A DNA stretch of 64,000 bases from Tepidibacillus_B infernus (GTDB taxonomy: Bacteria; Bacillota; Bacilli; Tepidibacillales; Tepidibacillaceae), in contig NZ_JBLWFI010000001.1 in assembly GCF_048898065.1 (NCBI RefSeq), positions 620,001 to 684,000 of the forward strand, read 5' to 3'. The notes beneath the pieces are model-generated. The model saw only the letters and a list, made by a program, of their open reading frames with translations. It was not told where the DNA came from and searched no databases. Below, in pieces: positions 1 through 8,309 of the stretch (within the stretch, counting starts at the first letter, position 1; each line of letters begins with the position of its first letter). A program made the position numbers and the translations under genes.

Positions 1-20
1 ATTAAGTGGAGGCAGCAACG

Positions 21-815
21 ATGATTATAATATTTGTTACTTTTTTTGTGACGTTCGTATTCTTTCCGTTTTATCAAAGATTTTTAATAAGGTTTGGTAG
101 CTTAAGATTTAATTTTCAAAAACAAATAATTCCTGTTAGTTTTGGAGGCTTTATTTTTTTGATCGAGTCGATCATCATTTATTTATTTCAATTAAACGAA
201 AATAGGTATATATGGATTTCATTGTTAATTATAACTCTTATAGGTACATATGATGATTTATTTGGTGATACTAAAGTAAAAGGACTACGAGGACATATAA
301 AGGCTTTCTTTCATGGGAAGATCACTTCTGGATTTTTAAAAGCAGCTATAGGAGGGCTGATCGCTTTATTTCTAGCTATCTATATCGGTGATTCAAACTT
401 AGTTAAAGTAACGAACTTTTTACTTATATTATTTATGATCAATACGATTAATTTGTTTGACCTTCGCCCAGGGAGAGCGCTTAAGGTTTTTTTTATTTTA
501 TTTTTTTTGTTAAGCATATCTAGCACTTTTTTATCTAAAAATCAGTTAGGTTTAGTGGTTTTTACAATATTAACAATAGTGTTCTTTCAAGATGTTCATG
601 CTAAAATAATGTTAGGTGATAGTGGAGCCAATCTAATCGGTTTACACCTTGGGATTTGGTATAGTATGTATTTCTCAATGAGTGGAAAATGGATAATGAT
701 TCTTTTTTTAATTGGCTTACATATCTACACAGAACGCTATTCGCTTTCTCGATTAATAGAAAATAATAAAATCTTAAAAAGGATAGATTTATGGGGCCGT
801 CGGGGTACGGTATAG
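21..815 (+). CDS. MraY/WecA-like family 4 glycosyltransferase (polyprenyl-phosphate sugar-phosphate transferase family)
   Basis: This is a multi-pass membrane protein of 264 residues. Family members transfer a sugar-phosphate from a UDP-sugar to a polyprenyl phosphate carrier at the inner face of the membrane. Visible family marks are the double aspartate GTYDD (about residues 75-79), NTINLFD (141-147), MLGDSGAN (197-204) and a histidine motif HIYTER (from 234). In MraY and TagO the third block normally reads DGLDG; here it continues D-LRPGRALK. I recall similar divergent members in Bacillales, so the true substrate is unknown. I chose ATG 21 because GGAGG lies at 8-12; an upstream GTG at 6 overlaps that site. 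The stop is 13 bases before bkdR, so the two may be co-transcribed. Family call is firm, function is not. Confidence 0.75.
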   Translation: MIIIFVTFFVTFVFFPFYQRFLIRFGSLRFNFQKQIIPVSFGGFIFLIESIIIYLFQLNENRYIWISLLIITLIGTYDDLFGDTKVKGLRGHIKAFFHGKITSGFLKAAIGGLIALFLAIYIGDSNLVKVTNFLLILFMINTINLFDLRPGRALKVFFILFFLLSISSTFLSKNQLGLVVFTILTIVFFQDVHAKIMLGDSGANLIGLHLGIWYSMYFSMSGKWIMILFLIGLHIYTERYSLSRLIENNKILKRIDLWGRRGTV

Positions 816-828
816 AGGATGTGGGGAA

Positions 829-2892
829 ATGAAGGTAAGAAAAGTTTTAATTATAGGTGCTGGTAATGGTGGGAGCTCCCTGCTTAAGGCTTTACAAGGA
901 ATGGAAAAACTTAAAATTGTGGCTATCGTTGATCAGAATCTTTTAGCACCAGGGATTCAATTAGCAAAAGAATTAGGAATTGAGGTTTCATTAGAATTTT
1001 ATTCTTTTTTAAATGAGAATATAGATGTCATTTTTGATGCGACAGGAGATGTACGTGTATTTGAGGAGCTTCAGAATCATAAACCAGAGCACACTGTTAT
1101 CATTCCTGGAACCATCGCTAATATTATTATGAGCTTAATTGAAGAGAAGGAAAGTTTAATACAGGAATTAACGCGGCAACAAAGGGAACTAGATGTGATT
1201 CTTAATTCAACCCATGACGCCATGATTGCAGTCAATAAAGACGGAAGAATTACACTATTTAATCGAGCGGCTGAACTTCTATTAGACAAAAAATCTTCGT
1301 CTATTTTGGGTACGTTAGCACAAGTCTCTATTCCAAATACTAGGCTACACTTGGTTTTACAAACAGGGAAACCAGAATTAAATCAAGAACAACAATTGGA
1401 TAATAATAAAAAAATTGTGACCAACCGAGTGCCGATGATTAATGCAGATGGAGAGATTATAGGTGCTGTAGCAGTATTTAGAGATATAAGTGAAGTATCT
1501 AACTTATCAGAACAAGTCTCCGATTTAAAATCGATACAAAGCATGCTTGAAGCGATTATCAATTCTTCTGAGGATGCCATATCTGTTGTCGATCATGAGG
1601 GAAAAGGATTGATGATTAATCCGGCATACACAAGACTAACAGGTCTAACAGCAGAAGAAGTGATCAATAAACCAGCTGATGTGGATATTTCTGAAGGAGA
1701 AAGCATGCATATGCAAGTATTGCGTACGAAAAAACCAGTGCGTGGCGTTCATTTAAAAGTTGGTCCCAAACGTAGAGATGTTGTTGTCAATGTTGCACCT
1801 ATTCTTGTGGATGGACAATTAAAAGGTAGTGTAGGAATCATTCATGACACGTCAGAAATCAAAAAGCTAACAGAAGAACTTGAAAAGGCAAGAAGAATTA
1901 TTCGTACGTTAGAAGCTAAATATACCTTTGATGACATTGTAGGCAGTAGTGAAGAAATGAGATTAGCTATAGAGACAGCTAAAAAAGCAGCGTTAACCCA
2001 TGCAACAGTATTAGTTAGAGGAGAATCAGGAACTGGAAAAGAACTCTTTGCCCATGCAATTCATAATGCCAGTGATCGTAAATATAACCAATTTGTAAGA
2101 GTGAATTGTGCAGCCATTTCTGATTCATTGCTAGAGAGTGAATTATTCGGCTACGAAGAAGGAGCCTTTACTGGTGCTCGAAAAGGTGGAAAAAAAGGTT
2201 TTTTTGAAGTAGCTAGCGGTGGAACGATTTTTCTTGATGAGATTGGTGAATTAGAATTAAACACCCAAGCCAAATTACTGCGAGTCCTACAAGAAAAGGA
2301 AATTGTTAGAGTAGGTGGCACAAAGCCAATACCTATTGATGTTAGAGTGATTGCAGCGACAAATGTAAATTTGGAAAAAGCAATACGGAATGGGAAATTC
2401 CGTGAAGATTTATATTATCGTCTAAATGTTCTTCCGATTATGATTCCATCTCTAAGGGATCGGAAGTCGGACATTCCTTTATTAGTAAGTTATTTAATTA
2501 AAAAGTTAAATATTGAATACGGGAGAAAAGTGGAAGGGATAGCAGAAGAAGTCCAGCATATTTTCCTTGAATATGCTTGGCCAGGAAATGTTCGGGAACT
2601 AGAGAATGTTATTGGCCGTGCGATTATGAATATGACTTTTAACGAAACGTTTATTCAAATAGAACACTTACCTTCTTTAGGAAAGAGTATTGTTCCTTCC
2701 AATTACGAAAAGGTCACAACCGTTCCTTTGGAAGATCATATTCTTCCATTAAGTGACATGATTTCTAAGATGGAAAAAATGTATTTAAAACATGTTCTTA
2801 AGAAAGTAGATGGAAATAAGACGAAAGCAGCCCATTTTCTAGGAATCTCGATCAGAAACTTATATTATAAATTGGAAAAATACGGATTATAA
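829..2892 (+). CDS. bkdR: BkdR-type sigma-54-dependent activator
   Basis: This is a bacterial enhancer-binding protein of 687 residues, close to the roughly 690 of B. subtilis BkdR. An N-terminal Rossmann-like segment (GAGNGG at 10-15) is followed by two PAS-like sensor regions (about 115-225 and 235-345). An AAA+ domain follows, with Walker A GESGTGKE at about 398-405, the sigma-54 contact loop GAFTGA at 445-450 and a Walker B region ending FLDEIGE. The last 30 residues form a Fis-type helix-turn-helix. BkdR proteins activate branched-chain keto acid degradation genes with sigma-54 RNA polymerase, probably sensing an amino acid or its derivative. That fits its position directly upstream of a sigma-54 promoter for ptb-bcd-buk-vor. 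Confidence 0.93.
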   Translation: MKVRKVLIIGAGNGGSSLLKALQGMEKLKIVAIVDQNLLAPGIQLAKELGIEVSLEFYSFLNENIDVIFDATGDVRVFEELQNHKPEHTVIIPGTIANIIMSLIEEKESLIQELTRQQRELDVILNSTHDAMIAVNKDGRITLFNRAAELLLDKKSSSILGTLAQVSIPNTRLHLVLQTGKPELNQEQQLDNNKKIVTNRVPMINADGEIIGAVAVFRDISEVSNLSEQVSDLKSIQSMLEAIINSSEDAISVVDHEGKGLMINPAYTRLTGLTAEEVINKPADVDISEGESMHMQVLRTKKPVRGVHLKVGPKRRDVVVNVAPILVDGQLKGSVGIIHDTSEIKKLTEELEKARRIIRTLEAKYTFDDIVGSSEEMRLAIETAKKAALTHATVLVRGESGTGKELFAHAIHNASDRKYNQFVRVNCAAISDSLLESELFGYEEGAFTGARKGGKKGFFEVASGGTIFLDEIGELELNTQAKLLRVLQEKEIVRVGGTKPIPIDVRVIAATNVNLEKAIRNGKFREDLYYRLNVLPIMIPSLRDRKSDIPLLVSYLIKKLNIEYGRKVEGIAEEVQHIFLEYAWPGNVRELENVIGRAIMNMTFNETFIQIEHLPSLGKSIVPSNYEKVTTVPLEDHILPLSDMISKMEKMYLKHVLKKVDGNKTKAAHFLGISIRNLYYKLEKYGL

Positions 2893-2905
2893 CGAATAAT
2901 CATGA

Positions 2906-2959
2906 AAAATACTGCTTGCAAAAATTTGCGCATGTGCAATTTTTTGCAGGCAGTATTTT
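2906..2959 (+). terminator. Rho-independent terminator after bkdR
   Basis: Long, nearly perfect inverted repeat: AAAATACTGC plus a TGCAAAAATT-type arm pairs with its complement ending GCAGTATTTT. It starts 14 bases after the bkdR stop and separates bkdR from the sigma-54 promoter of ptb. Confidence 0.85.
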
Positions 2960-2986
2960 AATATAAACTTATTTAAACCTGAAAAA

Positions 2987-3000
2987 GTAAAGCGCTTTCA
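2987..3000 (+). promoter_or_regulatory. Possible cre (CcpA) site
   Basis: GTAAAGCGCTTTCA has the palindromic core of a catabolite-responsive element (AANCGNWW, then CA at the end) but lacks the usual leading TG. It lies 13 bases upstream of the sigma-54 promoter, where a bound protein could block activation. This is weak, motif-only evidence. It could instead be part of a BkdR binding site. Confidence 0.35.
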
Positions 3001-3011
3001 TAAAGAAAATC

Positions 3012-3028
3012 TTGGCATGGTTTTTGCT
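3012..3028 (+). promoter_or_regulatory. Sigma-54 (-24/-12) promoter of the ptb operon
   Basis: TTGGCATGGTTTTTGCT matches the sigma-54 consensus TGGCAC-N5-TTGCW with one mismatch. The diagnostic GG (3014-3015) and GC (3026-3027) are separated by exactly 10 bases. The ptb start is about 50 bases downstream, and the matching activator gene bkdR is immediately upstream. Confidence 0.85.
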
Positions 3029-3079
3029 ATTTGTTATATTGAAAAGATAAAATGTGTTGTTGAATGAAGGTGGTTTTAA

Positions 3080-3988
3080 ATGAATTCTTTTAAAAAAATC
3101 ATCTCGAAGATAAAAAGGGATGCCCTACCTCAAGTTGCGGTTGCCGTTGCTGAAGATGAGGAGGTTTTAATTGCTGTACAAAACGCGTTAGAGAAAGGAT
3201 TTGCTCGCTTTCATTTGTTTGGAGATGAAAGCAAAATAAGGCAGCTAGCTGAAAAAAGTATGATCCCACTAGATCAAGTGAAGATTACAGATGAGAGAGA
3301 TCATGTTAAGGCGAGTCTTAAAGCGGTAAATTCGGTGAATACTGGAGAGTCGCAAATTTTGATGAAGGGATTAGTACCAACTCCAATTATTTTAAAAGCG
3401 GTTCTAGATAAGGAGATAGGTCTTAGAACCCATCGAATTTTGAGTCATATTGCGTTATTTGAAGTAGAAGGACTTGATCGTTTGATCTTTTTAACAGACG
3501 CGGCAATGAATATATCTCCGTCGTTAGAACAAAAAGTACAAATTACTCAAAATGCGATTGACTTTGCTCGTATTATAGGACTCACAGAACCAAAAGTTGC
3601 TGTTCTTACTGCATTAGAAACTGTAAATCCTAATATGATCGCTACATTGGATGCTGCACTTTTATCAAAAATGGCTGAACGAGGACAAATTTCTGGTGGG
3701 ATTGTTGATGGGCCATTAGCACTTGATAATGCAATTTCCTTGGAGGCTGCAATGCATAAAGGAATTAAAAGTAAAATAGCTGGCCAAGCAGATATTTTAT
3801 TAGTTCCTAATATTGAAGTGGGAAATACTTTATACAAATCCCTTGTTTATTTTGGAAAGGTCAAGGTTGGTGCAGTGATTACCGGAGCAAAATCACCCAT
3901 TGTATTAACTTCAAGGGCTGATTCTTTTGAAACAAAGTTAAATTCTATTGCATTAGCGGTTCTTTTATCACAACAAGCAAATATTTAG
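3080..3988 (+). CDS. ptb: Phosphate butyryltransferase
   Basis: A 302-residue member of the phosphate acetyl/butyryltransferase family. It swaps CoA for phosphate on butyryl-, isobutyryl- or isovaleryl-CoA, giving acyl phosphates for butyrate kinase. The length is typical of Bacillus Ptb (YqiS), and the order ptb-bcd-buk is that of the B. subtilis bkd operon. The start has a clear site (GAAGGTGG) 7 bases upstream. It is the first gene after the sigma-54 promoter, so it should be induced through BkdR. Acts in the cytoplasm. Confidence 0.92.
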   Translation: MNSFKKIISKIKRDALPQVAVAVAEDEEVLIAVQNALEKGFARFHLFGDESKIRQLAEKSMIPLDQVKITDERDHVKASLKAVNSVNTGESQILMKGLVPTPIILKAVLDKEIGLRTHRILSHIALFEVEGLDRLIFLTDAAMNISPSLEQKVQITQNAIDFARIIGLTEPKVAVLTALETVNPNMIATLDAALLSKMAERGQISGGIVDGPLALDNAISLEAAMHKGIKSKIAGQADILLVPNIEVGNTLYKSLVYFGKVKVGAVITGAKSPIVLTSRADSFETKLNSIALAVLLSQQANI

Positions 3989-4039
3989 TTTTTATTTTTC
4001 TATTAAGATATAAATTTATTTAAATGGGAGGAAGAAAGA

Positions 4040-5131
4040 ATGAAAATTTTTGATTACATGGAGAAATTTGATTATGAACAACTGGTATTTGCTCACGATG
4101 AGGCTTCAGGGCTAAAAGCAATTATCGCTATTCACGATACTACGTTAGGCCCTGCATTAGGTGGGACAAGGATGTGGACATATGCTTCTGAAGAAGAAGC
4201 GATTATTGATGCCTTGCGTTTAGCAAGGGGAATGACCTACAAAAATGCTGCTGCTGGATTAGATCTAGGCGGTGGGAAAACGGTAATTATAGGTGATCCA
4301 AGAAAAGATAAAAGTGAGGCATTATTCCGAGCGTTGGGACGATATGTACAAAGTCTTAATGGACGTTATATTACGGCTGAGGATGTAGGGACTACGGTTC
4401 AAGATATGGATTATATTCATTTAGAAACTGATTATGTAACTGGTATATCCCCAGCATTTGGTAGTAGCGGTAATCCATCACCAGTCACAGCATATGGAGT
4501 TTACCGTGGGATGAAAGCTGCTGCTAAAGTAGCTTTTGGTAGCGATAATTTATCTGGTAAAACAATAGCTGTTCAAGGTGTAGGAAATGTTTCTTACAAT
4601 CTTCTCAAACATTTACATGAAGAAGGAGCAAATTTCATTGTTACCGATATCAATGAAGATAATGTAAATAAAGCAGTAAAAGAATTTGGGGCCAAGGCTG
4701 TAGGTATCAATGAAATATATGGTGTTGAATGTGATATCTTTTCACCGAATGCATTAGGTGCAGTGATTAATGATGATACTATCCCACAACTTAAGGCAAA
4801 ATTGATCGCAGGATCAGCAAATAACCAATTAAAAGAGGAAAGACATGGAGATATTCTTCAGGAAAAAGGGATTATTTATGCACCTGATTTTGTGATCAAT
4901 GCTGGTGGTGTGATTAACGTAGCTGATGAGTTAAACGGGTATAATCGTGATCGGGCAATGAAAAAGGTAGAGACCATCTATGATAATATTTTAAAAGTGT
5001 TTGAGATTGCTGAAAGAGATGGAATTCCATCCTATAAAGCGGCTAATAAAATGGCTGAGGAAAGAATTGAACAAATGCGTAAGATCCGCAGTAATTTTAT
5101 TAGGCAAGAAAAAAGTATTCTAGGCCGTTAG
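4040..5131 (+). CDS. bcd: Leucine (branched-chain amino acid) dehydrogenase
   Basis: A 363-residue protein (B. subtilis Bcd has 364) that oxidatively deaminates leucine, valine and isoleucine with NAD to the 2-oxoacids. The catalytic lysine is in the glycine-rich motif GLDLGGGK, at residue 80. The C-terminal NAD-binding fold carries GVGNVS at about 180. The start is ATG 4040 with GGGAGG upstream. It lies 51 bases after ptb without a terminator, so it belongs to the same operon. Its product feeds both the VOR and BKD complexes encoded downstream. Confidence 0.95.
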   Translation: MKIFDYMEKFDYEQLVFAHDEASGLKAIIAIHDTTLGPALGGTRMWTYASEEEAIIDALRLARGMTYKNAAAGLDLGGGKTVIIGDPRKDKSEALFRALGRYVQSLNGRYITAEDVGTTVQDMDYIHLETDYVTGISPAFGSSGNPSPVTAYGVYRGMKAAAKVAFGSDNLSGKTIAVQGVGNVSYNLLKHLHEEGANFIVTDINEDNVNKAVKEFGAKAVGINEIYGVECDIFSPNALGAVINDDTIPQLKAKLIAGSANNQLKEERHGDILQEKGIIYAPDFVINAGGVINVADELNGYNRDRAMKKVETIYDNILKVFEIAERDGIPSYKAANKMAEERIEQMRKIRSNFIRQEKSILGR

Positions 5132-5141
5132 ACCTTATTGA

Positions 5142-5170
5142 GTGAAAAGCACTTATCAAGTGCTTTTCAC
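5142..5170 (+). terminator. Hairpin between bcd and buk
   Basis: Perfect 13-base inverted repeat (GTGAAAAGCACTT, loop ATC, AAGTGCTTTTCAC). No long T-run follows, so it is more likely a partial attenuator or mRNA-processing structure than a full stop before buk. Confidence 0.6.
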
Positions 5171-5196
5171 CTTCTCTAAGAAATGGAGTGGAAGTG

Positions 5197-6297
5197 ATGG
5201 AGCAAATTTTTCGTTTATTGGTAATCAATCCTGGGTCAACATCCACTAAAATAGCGTTATATGATAATGAAAAATCGGTTTTTGAAGAAACATTAAGACA
5301 CGACCTCGATGAGTTGAAGCAATTTAATAAAGTAATCGATCAATATGATTTTCGTAAAAATATGATCTTAGAAACCCTTCACAACCAAGGTATCAATTTA
5401 ACCAAATTAAATGCGGTTGTTGGCAGGGGGGGGTTGTTAAAACCTATTCCGGGTGGAACATATCTAGTGAACGAACATATGGTCAAAGATTTGAAGGATG
5501 CTCGATATGGAGAACATGCCTCTAATTTAGGAGCGATGATTGCATACGAAATCTCAAAACAATTAAATATTGCTGCTTATATTGTAGATCCAGTTGTAGT
5601 AGACGAATTACAAGCGATTGCTAGAATCAGTGGTATGCCAGAAATTAAACGCAGGTCAATTTTCCATGCTCTCAATCAAAAAGCAGTTGCGCGTAAAGTA
5701 GCAACTGAACTTAACCTCACTTATGAATCAGCAAATTTTGTTGTATGTCATATGGGCGGTGGAATCACGGTAGGTGCTCATCATCATGGGAAAGTAATCG
5801 ATGTTAATAATGGTTTAGATGGAGAGGGTCCATTTTCTCCAGAACGTACAGGAAGTTTACCTGTTGGAGATTTACTTTCATTAGGTTTTTCAGGACAATT
5901 TACCCAAGAAGAATTAAAGAAAAAGATAAGTGGCCAGGGTGGAGTTGTTGCCTATTTAGGCACAAATAGCATGGTTGATGTTGAGAAGATGATTACAAAC
6001 GCCAATGAGAAAGCAAAACTGGTTTGGGATGCGATGATCTATCAAATCGCAAAGGAAATTGGGGCTAGTAGTGCAGCACTTAAAGGAAAGGTTGATGCAA
6101 TTATATTAACAGGGGGGATTGCATACAGTAAAACCTTTATTGACCAATTGGTAGAGTATATTGCATGGATCGCACCTGTGAAAATACTTCCTGGGGAAAA
6201 TGAATTGCAGGCATTAGCTGAAGGTGGTTTAAGGGTACTCCGTGGGTATGAACAAGTAAAAGAATACGCTCTAGAGGAAGTTTATGTTGAATCATAA
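5197..6297 (+). CDS. buk: Butyrate kinase (branched-chain fatty acid kinase)
   Basis: An acetate/butyrate kinase of the ASKHA fold, 366 residues. It transfers phosphate from butyryl- or isobutyryl-phosphate to ADP, closing the ATP-yielding end of the pathway. It shows the N-terminal phosphate loop NPGSTSTK, a central HMGGGITVGAH motif and TGGIAYS near the C-terminus. I chose ATG 5197 because GGAGTGG lies 5-11 bases upstream; a GTG at 5188 inside that site is the longer alternative. The last 14 bases overlap the next gene, implying translational coupling. Confidence 0.93.
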   Translation: MEQIFRLLVINPGSTSTKIALYDNEKSVFEETLRHDLDELKQFNKVIDQYDFRKNMILETLHNQGINLTKLNAVVGRGGLLKPIPGGTYLVNEHMVKDLKDARYGEHASNLGAMIAYEISKQLNIAAYIVDPVVVDELQAIARISGMPEIKRRSIFHALNQKAVARKVATELNLTYESANFVVCHMGGGITVGAHHHGKVIDVNNGLDGEGPFSPERTGSLPVGDLLSLGFSGQFTQEELKKKISGQGGVVAYLGTNSMVDVEKMITNANEKAKLVWDAMIYQIAKEIGASSAALKGKVDAIILTGGIAYSKTFIDQLVEYIAWIAPVKILPGENELQALAEGGLRVLRGYEQVKEYALEEVYVES

Positions 6298-6961
6298 TGC
6301 TAGAATAACCATTATCACTGGTCACTTTGGCAGCGGGAAAACGGAGATTTCTATCAATTTAAGTTTGAAGGAGAAAGAACAATTTCTAAAAGTTGCAATT
6401 AGTGATTTAGATGTCATCAATCCTTACTTTCGTTCTAGGGAGGCTCATTCTCTTTTTGAACAAAAAGGGATAGAACTGATTGCTCCAAAGGGGCAACTCG
6501 CTACTGCTGATCTACCAATTGTTTCAGGGGAAATTTATCGTGTACTTCATGATCCCAATTATCATGTAATCATCGATGTAGGTGGGGACAAGGATGGAGC
6601 TACTGCTTTAGGACAATATTACAATGATCTAAAGCGAATGAATGTACAAATGATTTTTGTTGTCAATATCAATCGTCCTTATGTGAGTACAGTAGAAGGT
6701 ATCATCGAAACCATACAGCAAATCGAAAGGGTCTCCCGTCTTAAAGTTTCAGCTTTAATCAACAATACAAACTTAGGTAGAGAGACGACGATTGCGGATA
6801 TTCAAAAAGGGTTAGAAATGACAAAAATAGTTAGTGAAAATTTGGGGATTCCATTTTTATATACAACGATCTCTAGCGACCTAATGGAAGAAACAGCTGA
6901 TTTTTCAAGCAATCATGATGTTGTTTATATAGAACGTTTTATGAAATTACCTTGGGAGTAG
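6284..6961 (+). CDS. P-loop ATPase of the CobQ/MinD type in the vor operon
   Basis: A 225-residue soluble nucleotide-binding protein. The N-terminus has a Walker A motif GHFGSGKT at residues 13-20, and GGDKDGA follows a switch-like VIIDVGG strand. The general fold is that of SIMIBI/ParA-like ATPases, but it does not carry the deviant second lysine of MinD. Its start overlaps the end of buk by 14 bases, with GAGGAAG upstream. It sits directly before the ferredoxin subunit of VOR. Position suggests a role in assembling or maturing the iron-sulfur oxidoreductase, but that is inference; the reaction is unknown. Confidence 0.75.
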   Translation: MLNHNARITIITGHFGSGKTEISINLSLKEKEQFLKVAISDLDVINPYFRSREAHSLFEQKGIELIAPKGQLATADLPIVSGEIYRVLHDPNYHVIIDVGGDKDGATALGQYYNDLKRMNVQMIFVVNINRPYVSTVEGIIETIQQIERVSRLKVSALINNTNLGRETTIADIQKGLEMTKIVSENLGIPFLYTTISSDLMEETADFSSNHDVVYIERFMKLPWE

Positions 6962-6991
6962 AAAAATAGAGTAAATTAGGGGGTGGGTTTT

Positions 6992-7222
6992 ATGGAAAAA
7001 CGTGTTGTTTTTAACGAAGATTTGTGCAAGGGTTGTAGTTTGTGTGTCTCAGTATGTCCAAAAGATATTATTTTCTTAGCTGATCATTTAAACGGGAAAG
7101 GGTATCGCCCAGCAACTGTAGTAGACCAAGAAGCATGTATTAGTTGTGTAGCATGTGGGCGGATTTGTCCTGATGGGGTCATCACCGTTTATCGTCCAGA
7201 AAGAAAAAAGACAGCATCCTAA
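6992..7222 (+). CDS. vorD: 2-ketoisovalerate:ferredoxin oxidoreductase, ferredoxin-like subunit
   Basis: A 76-residue 2x[4Fe-4S] protein. Two complete CxxCxxCxxxCP motifs are present, with cysteines 12, 15, 18, 22 and 49, 52, 55, 59. It would pass electrons from the thiamine-diphosphate subunit to external ferredoxin. I chose ATG 6992 (TAGGGGGTGGG just upstream) over a GTG at 6983. It is followed within 26 bases by the PorA-like subunit. Name by context and motif; substrate specificity for branched-chain oxoacids is inferred from the neighbouring bcd, ptb and bkd genes. Confidence 0.88.
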   Translation: MEKRVVFNEDLCKGCSLCVSVCPKDIIFLADHLNGKGYRPATVVDQEACISCVACGRICPDGVITVYRPERKKTAS

Positions 7223-7247
7223 ATGATCAGTTAAAGGGGGAAAAAAC

Positions 7248-8309
7248 ATGGGGAAAGTGTTAATGAAAGGGAATGAAGTGATCGCAGAAGCAGCAGTGCA
7301 TGCAAATTGTAAATATTTCTTTGGATATCCAATTACACCTCAAAGTGAACTTGTTGCATATATGGCAAAACGATTGCCAGAGGTAGGTGGATTATTTTTA
7401 CAAGCAGAAAGTGAAGTTGCAGCGATCAATATGGTGTATGGTGCTGCAAGTGCTGGAGTTAGAGTGATGACTTCCTCATCAAGTCCTGGGGTAAGTCTAA
7501 AGCAAGAAGGAATTTCTTATTTGGTTGGTTCAGAACTACCTGCGGTCATTGTGAATGTCATGCGTGGTGGACCTGGGTTAGGAAGCATTCAGCCTTCTCA
7601 ATCTGACTATTTTCAAGCTACAAAAGGAGGCGGTCATGGCGACTATCGTATCCCTGTTTTAGCACCGGCAACATTACAAGAAATCGTTGATTTAATGCAA
7701 GATGCCTTTGACATTGCAGATCGTTACCGTACGCCTGTTATTCTGATGGGAGATGGAATGTTAGGGCAAATGATGGAACCGGTTGAATTTATAGAAAGAC
7801 AGCCAGTGGAGCTACCGGCAAAAGATTGGGCTACAACTGGCACACGTGGGGATGGGGGACCGAAAATCGTCAACTCTCTTCGTCTTGATCCAGAGGAATT
7901 AGAAAAGCACAATCAACATCTTCAATTGAAATATTCAAAGATCAAAGAGAAAGAAGTTAGGTTTGAAAAATATTTAACTGATGATGCAGAGCATATTGTT
8001 GTTGCCTATGGTACCGTTTCAAGGATTGCAAAAAATGCGATTCAAAAGGCTAGAAATAAAGGAGTTAAGGTAGGAATGATTCGTCCTATTTCCTTATGGC
8101 CATTCCCTGAACAACCTTTTATAGAGACAAGAGAAAAAGTAAAATCTTATTTAACGGTAGAGATGAGTGCAGGGCAGATGGTAGAAGATGTTCGCCTAGC
8201 AGTCAATGGATATCGACCTGTTCATTTCTACGGAAGAACAGGTGGAATGGTACCAAGTCAAGACGAAATCTTCCAAAAGATCATTGAAATAGCTGGGGGT
8301 GAGCAATAA
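7248..8309 (+). CDS. vorB: 2-ketoisovalerate:ferredoxin oxidoreductase, PorA-like subunit
   Basis: A 353-residue pyruvate/2-oxoacid:ferredoxin oxidoreductase alpha-type subunit. The N-terminal pyrimidine-binding domain carries FGYPITPQSE (around residue 26), a signature of this family. A transketolase C-terminal-like domain follows from about residue 240. The enzyme converts a 2-oxoacid plus CoA to acyl-CoA, CO2 and reduced ferredoxin. The stop overlaps the next start by one base (TAATG), so the two are translationally coupled. Oxygen sensitivity of this enzyme class suggests use under anoxic conditions. Confidence 0.92.
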   Translation: MGKVLMKGNEVIAEAAVHANCKYFFGYPITPQSELVAYMAKRLPEVGGLFLQAESEVAAINMVYGAASAGVRVMTSSSSPGVSLKQEGISYLVGSELPAVIVNVMRGGPGLGSIQPSQSDYFQATKGGGHGDYRIPVLAPATLQEIVDLMQDAFDIADRYRTPVILMGDGMLGQMMEPVEFIERQPVELPAKDWATTGTRGDGGPKIVNSLRLDPEELEKHNQHLQLKYSKIKEKEVRFEKYLTDDAEHIVVAYGTVSRIAKNAIQKARNKGVKVGMIRPISLWPFPEQPFIETREKVKSYLTVEMSAGQMVEDVRLAVNGYRPVHFYGRTGGMVPSQDEIFQKIIEIAGGEQ

